From JACPDH01 sp041671505 (GTDB taxonomy: Bacteria; Acidobacteriota; Thermoanaerobaculia; Gp7-AA8): a stretch of 64,000 bases of DNA. Position numbers and translations under genes: made by a program. The notes under the pieces were generated by a model that searched no databases, was not told the origin of the DNA, and saw nothing but the letters and a program-made list of their open reading frames with translations. Positions 55,800-64,000 of the stretch are shown here, piece by piece (within the stretch, counting starts at the first letter, position 1; every line of letters starts with the position of its first letter). The DNA is taken from the NCBI GenBank assembly GCA_041671505.1, contig JBAZBK010000025.1, forward strand, positions 1 to 64,000, read 5' to 3'.

Positions 55800-56023
55800 G
55801 TTAGTTGTTAGTTGTTAGTTGTTAGACAGGCAGCGCAAGACGGGCTGCAAGCATGTTCATCTACTCGATTAGATCGGGAGGAATCGGCGCCGCCCTTTGG
55901 GATAACACGATACGCTGTCTGGACTTCAGTGGGCAAAGGTCGCAGCCTCCGCAGCGCGTCTAACAACTAACAACTAACAACTAACAACTAACAACTAACA
56001 ACTAACAACTAACAACTAACAAC
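55800..56023. repeat. Perfect TAACAAC heptad array with inverted short array
   Basis: Nine identical TAACAAC units (55961-56023) and an inverted set of TTAGTTG units (55801-55825), about 135 bases apart. Fills the gap between the sensor kinase stop and ansA's ATG. The two arms could pair in transcripts. Confidence 0.88.
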
Positions 56024-56031
56024 GTCCAGTC

Positions 56032-59000
56032 TCACGTCCGCGCAGGCAGGCTGAACGAGAACCGCGCTCCCTTTCCTTTCTCGCTCGTGACCCAGATCGA
56101 GCCGCCGTGGATCTCGACGATCCGTTTGACGATTGCGAGCCCGAGGCCGGTGCTGGTCTCGCCGCCGGTCGGGCGCGCGCTGAGTTTCTTGAAGGTGCGG
56201 AAGATCTCGCGCAGGTCATCCTCGCCGAGCCCCTGGCCGTTGTCCTCGACGTGCGTGACGATGTCGCCGTCGCGCCGCTCGCAGGAGACGCGGACGGTGC
56301 CACCCGGCTGCGTGTACTTGACCGCGTTGCTGACCAGGTTGTCGAGCACCTCGCCGATCCGCACCGCGTCGGCATTGACCCGGGGGAGGCCCGCCGTGTC
56401 GACCGCCGTGATCGCGATGCTCTTGTTCGCCGCGGCTTTCTCGTGATTCGAAACCGCGGTCGCGATGAGCTCGCCGAGGTCGAGCTCCGTGCGCTCGAGC
56501 GAGATCGAGCCCGACTCGATCGCCGAGATGTCGAGCAGGTCGTTCACGAGCCTCGCCATCGCCTCGGCGGCGAGCTTCGCCTTCTCGAGCTGGCTCATCG
56601 CCCGCTCCGGATCGATCTTTCCCGACTTCAGCTGGTTGATCACCATCGTCACCCAGCCGACGATCACGCCGAGCGGGTTGCGCAGGTCGTGCGCCGCGAT
56701 GCCGACGAACTCGTTCTTCGACTCGTTCAGGCGCGCGAGATCTTCGAGCATCTTCGCCTTGGTGAAGGCGGAGAGCAGATGGCCGCGGATCTCGACGAGC
56801 AGCTCGAGCTCGTCGGGAGCGATGCCGCCTCGCTTCACCGGCGCCTCGAAGACGAGGTAGCCCTCGACCCGCTCGGGCCCGCGGAGGCGGAGCGTGAGCA
56901 GCGTCAGGAAGGAGGCGCTCTGCGCCGAGCGGTCGGCGAGAAAGACGTCCTTCTGCACCTCGTCGGCTTCGGCGGTATAGAGCTGCTCGATCTCATCCTG
57001 CGGCAGCGCGATCTCCTCGACCGTAGCCGGATCCCAGCCGAGCGCCGCCTTCGCGCGGTAGAGGTCGGACGACTTGTCGTAGACGAAGACGATCGCGATC
57101 TCGACGCCGTGGAGGAAGCGCGTGACGCCGAGGATCATCTGAAGGACGCGGTCGAAGCTGATCTCCGCGTTGATCGACTCGACGAGCGAGGTGATCGTCT
57201 CGAGGTGCGCCGTCTTCTCGCGCAGGTCGCGCGTGCGCTCTTCGACCGTGCGCTCGAGCGCCTTCTTCTGCAGCTCGATCGTCCGCGTTCGGAGCCGGAT
57301 GATCGCGAGGAAGAGGGCGAGCGCGATCGCGGCGAGGACGAGCCGGAACCAGACTGTGGCCCAGAACGGAGGAGTGACGACGATGACGATCGAGGCGCCG
57401 TCGCGGTTCCAGACGCCGTCGCTGTTCGAGCCGCGGACGCGGAAGGCGTAGCGCCCGGGAGGCACAGAGGTGTAGTTCGCGTACCGGTGCGTGCCGGCGT
57501 CGACCCAGGTGTCGTTCAGCCCTTCGAGTCGGAACGAGTACTGGTTGCGCTCGGGCGCGGTGAAGTCGAGCGCGGCGAACTCGACGGCGAAAAAGTTCTC
57601 ATCGTGCCGGAGCACGATTTCGCGCAAGGTCCACGGAGGGCGCGAGAACTTCTGCGGATTCGCGTAGACGTTCACGCGTGTGATTACGACGGGCGGCGCC
57701 GCCTCGTTGTCGGGCATCCGGTCGGGGCGGAAGGCGCTGAAGCCCGCCGCGCCGCCGAAGTAGATCGTCCCGTCGGGCGAGCCCCAGCTCGCGCCGGGAA
57801 AGAAGATCGCGCTCTGCAGTCCGTCCCCGAAGCCGTAGGTGCGAGAGCGGCCGCTCTTCGGGTCGACGACCGAGAGGCCGTTCGCGGTGCCGAGCCAGAG
57901 GCGCCCCGTCTCGTCCTCGCGGATCTCCTGGATGTTCGAGCTGTCGAACGGCGGGTTAGGCGCCAGTGGCGTGAAGCGGTCGCTCGCCGGGTCGAAGGAG
58001 GCGAGCCCGTTCGACGTGCCGAGCCAGAGCGTTCCGCTGTGCGATTCGAAGATCTCGCGCACGCGGTCGCTCGGCAGCGCGCCCTCTGCGCGCGTCCGCT
58101 GCCAGGAGCGGAACGTGCCGGTCGCAGGCTCGAAGAGGTCGAGGCCGCCACTGTCGGTGCCGATCCAGAGCCGCCCCTTCGCGTCCTCGAGCAGCGCCAG
58201 CACGTAGCTGTCGCTCAGGCTCTTCGGGTTCGAAGGGTCGTGCGCGAACGAGGTGACGGCACCCGTTCGCGGGTCGACGTGGTCGAGCCCGTTCGCGGTG
58301 CCGATCCAGAGCGTGCCGTCGCGCGCGGCGACCGTCGCGCGCACCGAGTCGTCGCTGAGCCTCCGTCCCACGGGCGCGCCCGTCGTCCAGCGCTCCGCGC
58401 AGCGTCCAGCGGCGAGATCGAAGCGGCAGAGTCCGGCGCGGAAGAAGCCGATCCAGAGCCGCCCCGCGGAGTCGAACGTCAGCGACTCGACGTCACCGTG
58501 TGGGATGGTTCCCTGCACCGAGTTGAAGTGCCGGAACGTGCTCGCGTCGCGATCGAGCCGGTCGAGACCGTCGTGCGTGCCGATCCAGAGCGCGCCCGAC
58601 ACGTCGCCCGCGATCGTCGACACGCCGCGGCCCGAGATGCCGTCGGGAGCGTCGGCCTCCCAGGTCCACGTCGTGAACTTCCGCGGCTTCAGGTCGAGGC
58701 GGCTGACTCCGCCGCCGCGCGTCGCGATCCAGAGAATCGAGCCGCGGTCGACGAAGAGGTCGCGCACGTCGTTGCCGCCGAGGCTCCACGACTGCAGCGG
58801 GTCGTTGAGGAACTGCGTGATCTCGGCCGTCGAGGGATCGAAACGGAGCAATCCCTTCTGCATCATGCCGATCCAGACGATGCCGGTCGCGTCTTCGTGG
58901 ATCGAGTTGACGCCGCTCGAGGTTGCGTCAACCGGAGCTGCGGGGATCGCGAGTGGCGTGACGGTCGTGCGGTCGGCAGAAATCCGGAACGCGCCGTCGC

Positions 59001-59742
59001 GCGTGCCGATCCAGATCGCACCGTCGCGCGCGACGGTGATGGCGCGGATCGCGCGATCGCCGGCCACCGCGGCCGACCCTCGCGCGACCTCGACGAAGCT
59101 CACCTTTCCGGTCGTCACGTCGAGCGACTGAAGCCCCAGCTCGGTGCCGACCCAGATCGTTCCCTTCCCGGAGTCGGCGATCGACCAGACGCGATCGTCG
59201 CGAAGTGCCTCACCCGCGGCGCCGTCCTTGTTCCAGACGCGGATCGCTCCGCTCTTCCGGTCGAGACGCGCGAGCCCTGCGGCGCGCGTGCCGATCCAGA
59301 TCGCGTCGTTGGTCGCGAGAAGCGACTGGATCCGGTTGTCGAGAAGCTGCACACCGCTCGCGGAGGAATCCTTGCGATGGTGAACGACCGCTTCGGTCAT
59401 CGGATCGAAACGGTCGAGGCCGTCGCCCCATGTTGCGATCCAGAGCGAGCCCTCGCTGTCGCTGATGACGCGGCTGATGTCGTTCGACGCGACTGTGTCG
59501 GCGTTGGATCGGTCGTGCTCGAACGTGACGACGCGCTCACCGTCCCACCGCGCGAGCCCGTCTTCGGTCGCGAACCAGATGAAACCGAGGCGGTCCTGCG
59601 TCACCGCGTAGACGTTTTCGTGAGGAAGCCCCTTGTCGAGCCCGAGGTGTTCGAAGCGAAAACGCTCGTCAGCCGTCGCCGCACCCGGCAGAACGAGGGC
59701 GACGAGGAGGCAGGCGAGGACGATCGGCATCGCGCGGCGCAT
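56032..59742 (-). CDS. Propeller histidine kinase
   Basis: 1236 residues. Signal peptide (about 1-24), two-component-regulator propeller blades (GFIWFATEDGLARW, GSLWIATWGDGLDRFDP, ...) to about 690, Y_Y_Y domain (about 700-790), membrane segment (about 785-810), coiled coil, GAF-like segment, then HisKA with His1018 in FVGIAAHDLRNPLGV, N-box DNLVSNAVKY, G-boxes DNGQGLGED and STGLGLAIVKRI. So it is an extracellular sensor with an active kinase. No receiver or DNA-binding domain is fused, so a separate response regulator is needed; none is adjacent. Confidence 0.9.
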   Translation of the reverse strand: MRRAMPIVLACLLVALVLPGAATADERFRFEHLGLDKGLPHENVYAVTQDRLGFIWFATEDGLARWDGERVVTFEHDRSNADTVASNDISRVISDSEGSLWIATWGDGLDRFDPMTEAVVHHRKDSSASGVQLLDNRIQSLLATNDAIWIGTRAAGLARLDRKSGAIRVWNKDGAAGEALRDDRVWSIADSGKGTIWVGTELGLQSLDVTTGKVSFVEVARGSAAVAGDRAIRAITVARDGAIWIGTRDGAFRISADRTTVTPLAIPAAPVDATSSGVNSIHEDATGIVWIGMMQKGLLRFDPSTAEITQFLNDPLQSWSLGGNDVRDLFVDRGSILWIATRGGGVSRLDLKPRKFTTWTWEADAPDGISGRGVSTIAGDVSGALWIGTHDGLDRLDRDASTFRHFNSVQGTIPHGDVESLTFDSAGRLWIGFFRAGLCRFDLAAGRCAERWTTGAPVGRRLSDDSVRATVAARDGTLWIGTANGLDHVDPRTGAVTSFAHDPSNPKSLSDSYVLALLEDAKGRLWIGTDSGGLDLFEPATGTFRSWQRTRAEGALPSDRVREIFESHSGTLWLGTSNGLASFDPASDRFTPLAPNPPFDSSNIQEIREDETGRLWLGTANGLSVVDPKSGRSRTYGFGDGLQSAIFFPGASWGSPDGTIYFGGAAGFSAFRPDRMPDNEAAPPVVITRVNVYANPQKFSRPPWTLREIVLRHDENFFAVEFAALDFTAPERNQYSFRLEGLNDTWVDAGTHRYANYTSVPPGRYAFRVRGSNSDGVWNRDGASIVIVVTPPFWATVWFRLVLAAIALALFLAIIRLRTRTIELQKKALERTVEERTRDLREKTAHLETITSLVESINAEISFDRVLQMILGVTRFLHGVEIAIVFVYDKSSDLYRAKAALGWDPATVEEIALPQDEIEQLYTAEADEVQKDVFLADRSAQSASFLTLLTLRLRGPERVEGYLVFEAPVKRGGIAPDELELLVEIRGHLLSAFTKAKMLEDLARLNESKNEFVGIAAHDLRNPLGVIVGWVTMVINQLKSGKIDPERAMSQLEKAKLAAEAMARLVNDLLDISAIESGSISLERTELDLGELIATAVSNHEKAAANKSIAITAVDTAGLPRVNADAVRIGEVLDNLVSNAVKYTQPGGTVRVSCERRDGDIVTHVEDNGQGLGEDDLREIFRTFKKLSARPTGGETSTGLGLAIVKRIVEIHGGSIWVTSEKGKGARFSFSLPART

Positions 59743-59888
59743 CGCAGAAGGAGTTTCCGGAAGTCACCGACGATCATAGCCGAGGCGAGTCAGCGCGGAA
59801 TTGGGAAATCGATCGGGGGGGAGGGGAGTCGCGAGTAACGCGGCGGCACGGCGTGACGTGTCCCGTTTTGCCGCCGCCCGCGCGTCTC

Positions 59889-60055
59889 GTCGTCCCGACG
59901 ACCGACCCCGCGAAGCGGGGGAGGAAGGAGGGACCTCTCAGGCTGGCACAGATGGGGTCTTCTCGCGAGGGCTCTCTCTCCGGTTGCATGGCTGTACCAG
60001 CCTGCGAGGTTCCTCGTCGCTCCCCCCGCTCCGCGGAGTCGCTTCTCGGAACGAC
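59889..60055. repeat. Palindromic repeat, CGTCCCGACGACCGACC type
   Basis: Ends CGTCGTCCCGACGACC and a partly diverged GTCGCTTCTCGGAACGAC, with GCAGGCTGG-type inner arms and the same CCCCGCGAAGCGGGGG loop. Homologue of the core at 15193-15347. Confidence 0.7.
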
Positions 60056-60219
60056 AACTCCCGCGGGCCGCATCAGTCGGAGCGATTCGCGGTCCTCAAG
60101 CGCGCCGTTTTTCGCCCGTTTCATCGATCCAGACCGCTCGTTCACCGATCGTTTGCAGAAAAACCGAATCGTTAATCAGTTTTTAACCTTGCCTGCCGAT
60201 ACTGACAATCAAACAGTAA

Positions 60220-60355
60220 GTGCTCGACCGAGAAACGAGGCTTGGCAGCTCGCCAAAAGTAATACCGCAACTAAAAGTCCATAAAATCCGCACTACCGTC
60301 TCCCCCCGAGCCGTCTCACCTTACGATTGCCAAGCCCTCGTTACTCGGTCGAGCA
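60220..60355. repeat. Inverted-repeat element with AT-richer core
   Basis: Arms TGCTCGACCGAGAAACGAGG and, 80 bp further, their complement (CCTCGTTACTCGGTCGAGCA), about 27 bp with one mismatch and one indel. The core (60248-60327) is AT-rich compared with the surroundings. No coding frame is seen here. Could be a small mobile element, an sRNA gene or a regulator-binding region. Confidence 0.7.
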
Positions 60356-60394
60356 CAGATCTGGTTCCCACCTCGCAGTAACCCCCACCCGAAA

Positions 60395-61162
60395 TCAGCG
60401 CCGCGCAACGACGACGAGATCTCTCGACGTCGCGCGGTCGTACGCTTCGCGCGCGTAGGATCCGAGCAGCTCCACGTCGGCGAACCCAGCGGCGCGACAC
60501 GCCGCTTCGATCTCCGCGCTCCTCCAGCCCCGCAGTTCCACGCGCCGCGAGTGATTCACTCGCACCGGGTTGTCCGTATCGTCGGGATGAAGCTCGAGCG
60601 TCGTCGGGAAGAAGAGCACCGTTCCGTCGGAGCGCGGCGTCATCAGTCGAAGGAAGACGATCTCGCCGTTGTCCCCGTCGCGGAAATTGAGCGGCAGGTG
60701 GCGCTCTCCCGAGTCGATGATCCGGTCGTAGTTGAGGATCTGGAGTACGAACGGGGCTCCCGGCACGAGACGCGCGGCGAGGCCGGCGAAGAATGATGCA
60801 ATGGCGAGTGGGTCGGTAATATGCGGGAGCACGTTGCCGAGGCAGATCGCGCCGCCGAAGGTTCCTTCGACCGACGCGCCGAGATTGCAGATGTCTCCAT
60901 CGACGAAGGTCGCGCCCGCGACCGGCTCGGCGCCGCGCGCCTTCTCGAGCATCGATTGCGACGAATCGACGCCGACGACCTCGAATCCGCCGGAGGCCAG
61001 GAGCCGCGAGTGTTCACCCGTGCCGCAACCGAGGTCGAGAAGCCGGCGCGGCGACGCCTCGGCGAAGATCGCTTCGAAGAACGGCCCTTCGCGCCGCAGC
61101 CTCTCGGGCCACGCGATGAGGCGCCTGTAGTCGACGCGGGAGTAGTTGTCTTCGTTGGGCAT
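60395..61162 (-). CDS. Class I SAM-dependent methyltransferase
   Basis: 255 residues. Motif I LLDLGCGTGEHSRLLASGGF, motif II VVGVDSSQSMLEKA and motif III DGDICNLGA are the standard Rossmann methyltransferase fold. After these is a longer C-terminal beta part (DRIIDSGERHLPLNFRDGDNGE, ...FFPTTLELHPDDTD) for the acceptor. The substrate is unknown. The region upstream (61163-61561) has repeats only. Confidence 0.88.
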   Translation of the reverse strand: MPNEDNYSRVDYRRLIAWPERLRREGPFFEAIFAEASPRRLLDLGCGTGEHSRLLASGGFEVVGVDSSQSMLEKARGAEPVAGATFVDGDICNLGASVEGTFGGAICLGNVLPHITDPLAIASFFAGLAARLVPGAPFVLQILNYDRIIDSGERHLPLNFRDGDNGEIVFLRLMTPRSDGTVLFFPTTLELHPDDTDNPVRVNHSRRVELRGWRSAEIEAACRAAGFADVELLGSYAREAYDRATSRDLVVVARR

Positions 61163-61194
61163 GGATCCTCCGGGTTCGGGTGGCGTGCAGCGGC

Positions 61195-61310
61195 TCTAGC
61201 TTATCCCCACGGCCGCGGCAGCGGCCGCTTCTAGCTAGCCCCACGCGTGAGCGTGGGGAAACGACGCGCAATTTGATTTCCGCGCCGCGTCAGCGGCGCG
61301 ATCTTCATCT
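61195..61310. repeat. GC-rich short palindromes
   Basis: GCGGCCGCTTCTAGCTAGCC, CCCCACGCGTGAGCGTGGGG, CGCGCCGCGTCAGCGGCGCG. Same style as the 43735 family, less conserved. Confidence 0.55.
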
Positions 61311-61365
61311 CGCGACCTTTCCTCCTGCTGAAGCTGCAATGGTCTTGAGTTAAGGGGAAAACCCA

Positions 61366-61460
61366 GAAGTTAGAACGCAGAACGATGAATTGAGAACCCA
61401 GAAATGGCACGTTTGATCCAATTTCTGGATTCAACATTCAGCGTTCTAACTTCTAACTTC
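61366..61460. repeat. Heptad-phased inverted repeat (GAAGTTA / TTCTAAC)
   Basis: Left: GAAGTTA GAACGCA GAACGAT GAATTGA GAACCCA. Right: TTTCTGG ATTCAAC ATTCAGC GTTCTAA CTTCTAA. Homologue of 12630-12727, so the two elements share a common origin. Confidence 0.8.
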
Positions 61461-61561
61461 GGCTTCTCCTCGGTTAAATCAGGGACACTGGGCTGAAGCC
61501 GGGGGCTACCGATCCTTCGCCGCTTCGCGGCGAGCCGTGTCGCAGATTCTCGCTCCCGGCC

Positions 61562-62992
61562 CTACGCCGTAAACCTCCGCAAGAACTCGAACAGCCTGGA
61601 GAGATCCGCGAAGGTCGATCCCCATCCGAGCGACACGCGCACCGCGCCAGTCGCCGCACCGAGACAGGAGCGGAAGTCGTGCTGAAGCGCGGCAGGGCCG
61701 AGGTGATCGAGGCACGCGCCGATCTTGTCGCCGTCAAGCGCGAGCGCGGCTTCGGCCGCGCCGGGGTTGCAGAAGCATCCGGTCCGGATCGAGATCCCCG
61801 CCTCCGCGGCGCGTAGCTCGATCGTGTCCTGTTCGATCGGATGTCCTGCGGCGTCGTGCAGGTTGAACGACACTGTGCCGCCGCGCCCCGCCGTTCCGAG
61901 CGGGCCGTAGACGCGTGCGAGCGGTCGGCCGTCACGATGCCGCAGGTCGGCAAGCCGGCCAAGGAGGAAGTCGGTCAGCATCGAGACGCGGTCGTGGATC
62001 GCGTCGCGCCCCGCGCGCTCGAGAAAGTCGAGGCCTGCGGCAACGGCGGGGATGCTGAGAAAGTCGAGCGTCCCGTCCTCGAAGCGCGCGGCACCCTCGG
62101 CGGGGATGTAGCGCTCGATCTGCACAGAGACGACGTTGATGCTGCCGCCCGAAAACCAGGGCCGCTCGAGTGTCGCGAGCGCGTCGCGCCGCGCGAGGAG
62201 CGCGCCGACGCCGGTCGGGTAGCCGAACATCTTGTAGAACGAGAGCGTGACGAAGTCGGGATGCCAGCGCGCGAGGTCGAGGCGGTTCGTCGGCGCGAAC
62301 GCGGCGGCGTCGAGAAGCACGTGCCAGCCGGCGCTCTGCGCGCGCCCGATCCACTCGAGCGGATGCTGCACTCCGGAGAAGTTCGACTGCGCGGGAAACG
62401 CGAAGAGGCGGTGCGCGCCGCCGGGACGTGCGAGTTCCTCGGCGAGACGCTCCTCGTCGAAGCCGAGGTCGGGGCGTCGGAGCGGAACGTAGCGGTACTC
62501 CGCGCCGCGCTGGCGCGCGAACTGGCGGATGCCGTTCACCGAGTTGTGGTTGTCCCAGCTCAGGAGGAACGTGTCCCCTTCTGCGAACGGGTACGACTCG
62601 CCGAGGAGTTTGAGCGCGCCGCTTGCGTTCGCGGTGAAGATCACCTCGTACTCGTCGGGCGAGGCGTTGAAGTAGGAGAGGATGCGGCGGCGCGTCTCGT
62701 CGACGAGCGAGCTCGAGGCGACCGATGCGGGATTGACCGAGTGAGGGTTGCCGAGGACGCGGGCGCCGAGGAGGCGCGCGTGCTCCTCGACGAGCGACGC
62801 GGGGTAGAGGCCCGCGCCGGTGTAGTCGAGGTAGACCTGCCCCGCGTCGTCGAGGCGGCGCAGCTCCTTTTCGCGAAGCGTGTCGAGCGAGGCGGTCGAG
62901 CCCCACGAGGGATGGCGCTCGAGGAACTGCGTCCATGCCTCCTTCCAGAGGCCGTTCGTTGCGTTGGTGCCGGAATGGGCTGTCGATGTCAT
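61562..62992 (-). CDS. Class V aminotransferase, MOCOS-like
   Basis: 476 residues from ATG 62992. The PLP lysine is in TLSFYKMFGYPTG and the C-terminal cysteine motif RTGCFCNPGA follows, both matching the NifS-like N-terminal domain of molybdenum-cofactor sulfurases (also NPHSVNPASVASSSLVDETRRRIL). No C-terminal MOSC domain is attached. Likely a cysteine desulfurase that moves sulfur to a cofactor. The presence of a molybdenum formate dehydrogenase 10 kb away makes a Mo-cofactor role plausible but unproven. Confidence 0.82.
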   Translation of the reverse strand: MTSTAHSGTNATNGLWKEAWTQFLERHPSWGSTASLDTLREKELRRLDDAGQVYLDYTGAGLYPASLVEEHARLLGARVLGNPHSVNPASVASSSLVDETRRRILSYFNASPDEYEVIFTANASGALKLLGESYPFAEGDTFLLSWDNHNSVNGIRQFARQRGAEYRYVPLRRPDLGFDEERLAEELARPGGAHRLFAFPAQSNFSGVQHPLEWIGRAQSAGWHVLLDAAAFAPTNRLDLARWHPDFVTLSFYKMFGYPTGVGALLARRDALATLERPWFSGGSINVVSVQIERYIPAEGAARFEDGTLDFLSIPAVAAGLDFLERAGRDAIHDRVSMLTDFLLGRLADLRHRDGRPLARVYGPLGTAGRGGTVSFNLHDAAGHPIEQDTIELRAAEAGISIRTGCFCNPGAAEAALALDGDKIGACLDHLGPAALQHDFRSCLGAATGAVRVSLGWGSTFADLSRLFEFLRRFTA

Positions 62993-63158
62993 GAGGTATT
63001 GTCTCCGCGAGATCGGGCGAGAGGAGGCGTGCCGCCCCGGAGCCCGTGCCGACCTTAGACCAACATTGGTCGCGGCGCGGAGCACTCCCGTCACAGCCGG
63101 GGGTGACGGTTGGGAGTCCTCGTCGCGGGCGCGGTGCCGTCCAGTCGGGAGCGATGAC

Positions 63159-63164
63159 CGAGGT
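63159..63164 (+). promoter_or_regulatory. Possible extended -10
   Basis: TGCTAAGAT lies about 60 bases before ATG 63226. It resembles a TGnTANNNT extended -10. No -35 was identified. Weak support. Confidence 0.35.
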
Positions 63165-63225
63165 GCTAAGATCCGTCGGCGCGTCGCCTTACCGATGCGC
63201 AAACGCCGACAGGCGAATCGCGGGA

Positions 63226-63738
63226 ATGGTCACGTCAGCACGAACGAAGCAGGTGGTGAGCCTCAGCGCCTTCGGTGAAAAGACTGCCTTGCCCGCGGAG
63301 GGTGAGCTGCTCCACGTGCTCGGGCCCGCGGCGGATGCGTGGACTGATCTGATCAACCGCATCAAGCTCACCTTCGAGCCCGCCGTCGAGCAGTGGAACT
63401 TCGCGGGAGCGAAGTACGGGTGGTCGCTCCGGCTTCGAAGGCGGGATCGCGTCATCCTCTATCTCATTCCGCAGGCGGGCCGCTTCCTCGTGGGAATCGT
63501 GCTCGGTGCGAAGGCTGTCGCTGCCGCCCGGAGTGCGAAGCTCCCGGCGCGTTTGATCGACGCCATTGCCGAAGCACCCCGTTATGCGGAGGGTACCGGT
63601 GTTCGATTCCCTGTTTCGAAGGCGAGGGAGCTGCCTGCCATCGAGCGGCTGGTCGCCCTCAAGATGACAACCTCGCGGGCCGAAGTGGCGATAGTCGGTG
63701 ATTCCAAGGTAAGCGCGATCGATCATGGACATCCGTGA
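63226..63738 (+). CDS. DUF3788-like protein
   Basis: 170 residues from ATG 63226; longer starts upstream exist but lack the family pattern. The sequence LLHVLGPAADAWTDLINRIKLTFEPAVEQWNFAGAKYGWSLRLRRRDRVILYLIPQAGRFLVGIVLG fits DUF3788, a family of uncertain function. Its C-terminal 14 bases overlap the methyltransferase gene that follows, so the two are probably cotranscribed. Confidence 0.72.
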   Translation: MVTSARTKQVVSLSAFGEKTALPAEGELLHVLGPAADAWTDLINRIKLTFEPAVEQWNFAGAKYGWSLRLRRRDRVILYLIPQAGRFLVGIVLGAKAVAAARSAKLPARLIDAIAEAPRYAEGTGVRFPVSKARELPAIERLVALKMTTSRAEVAIVGDSKVSAIDHGHP

Positions 63739-64000
63739 GAGCTACGACTCGGCGGCGAAGGCGTACGCGGAGCATCTGGCGACCGAGCTGCTGCACAAGC
63801 CGCTCGACCGGCATCTGCTCGATCGGTTTGCCGAGAGCATGACTGGTCGAGGCGAGGTTGCGGATCTGGGATGCGGACCCGGGCACGTTGCAGGCTACCT
63901 GCACGAGCGCGGTGTCCGGATGGTGGGCATCGACATCTCTCCTGCGATGATTCGCATCGCTTCGGGTCTTAATCCGAAGCTGACGTTTCGCGTCGGCGAC
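63725..64000 (+). CDS. Class I methyltransferase, cut by window end
   Basis: The visible 92 residues, MDIRESYDSAAKAYAEHLATEL..., contain motif I VADLGCGPGHVAGYLHERG and motif II MVGIDISPAMIRIAS, a Rossmann methyltransferase. The frame continues past the window edge, so the C-terminus and acceptor are unseen. Starts inside the end of the preceding gene (14-base overlap), suggesting an operon. Confidence 0.85.
   Translation, partial: MDIRESYDSAAKAYAEHLATELLHKPLDRHLLDRFAESMTGRGEVADLGCGPGHVAGYLHERGVRMVGIDISPAMIRIASGLNPKLTFRVGD

Overview
The window is GC-rich bacterial chromosome. Several families in it are typical of Acidobacteriota, probably a Thermoanaerobaculia- or Vicinamibacteria-like lineage. 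They include a VWFA-related protein of the acidobacterial type, huge sensors with two-component-regulator propellers, a tricorn-like S41 protease with PD40 propellers, a serine/threonine kinase with a PD40 sensor half, and many small secreted proteins of unknown function. The taxonomic call is inference. I saw no rRNA, tRNA, CRISPR array, transposase or integrase gene.

Bases 1-8214 are the distal end of a sedentary chromosomal-type integron: about a dozen short gene cassettes separated by ~100-bp attC sites with RYYYAAC / GTTRRRY ends. Cargo includes three toxin-antitoxin pairs (HicBA on the minus strand, BrnT/BrnA, RES/Xre), a TraB/GumN-type protein, small membrane or secreted proteins and unknowns. 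The integrase and attI must lie left of the window. The array ends at 8214.

Bases 8393-25100 hold a TPR protein, a Ca2+/H+ antiporter, a cysteine-synthase-like enzyme, a VWFA protein, DUF488 and DinB-like proteins, two very small lysine-rich proteins, a deacetylase-like/glycosyltransferase/sulfotransferase cluster, a propeller-GGDEF cyclase, LarC and a small alarmone hydrolase-like HD protein. Bases 25467-36320 are rich in beta-propellers: an NHL protein, the tricorn protease and the kinase. Between the last two sits a GIY-YIG nuclease gene flanked by two almost identical 149-bp palindromic repeats. Bases 36529-46972 are metabolic and housekeeping genes (dimethylargininase-like, AhcY, aldo/keto reductase, EamA transporter) plus an unusual WaaP-like kinase fused to a glycosidase-like barrel.

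Bases 47221-52845 encode an NAD-linked formate dehydrogenase. Its catalytic subunit (47221-49995) is interrupted by an in-frame TGA exactly at the selenocysteine position, followed at the expected spacing by a SECIS-like hairpin. The NuoE-NuoF-type subunit is at 51328-52845. The right end has type I asparaginase with a coupled small gene, a 1236-residue propeller histidine kinase, two methyltransferases (the last cut by the window end), a MOCOS-like class V aminotransferase and a DUF3788-like protein.

The intergenic regions carry an unusual load of structured repeats: (i) arrays with different unit sequences but a shared 7-bp period, often folded as inverted pairs; (ii) ~150-bp palindromes ending in CATCCCGAGC / GCTCGGGATG; (iii) nested or GC-rich palindromes. 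These and the integron are the most distinctive signals here.
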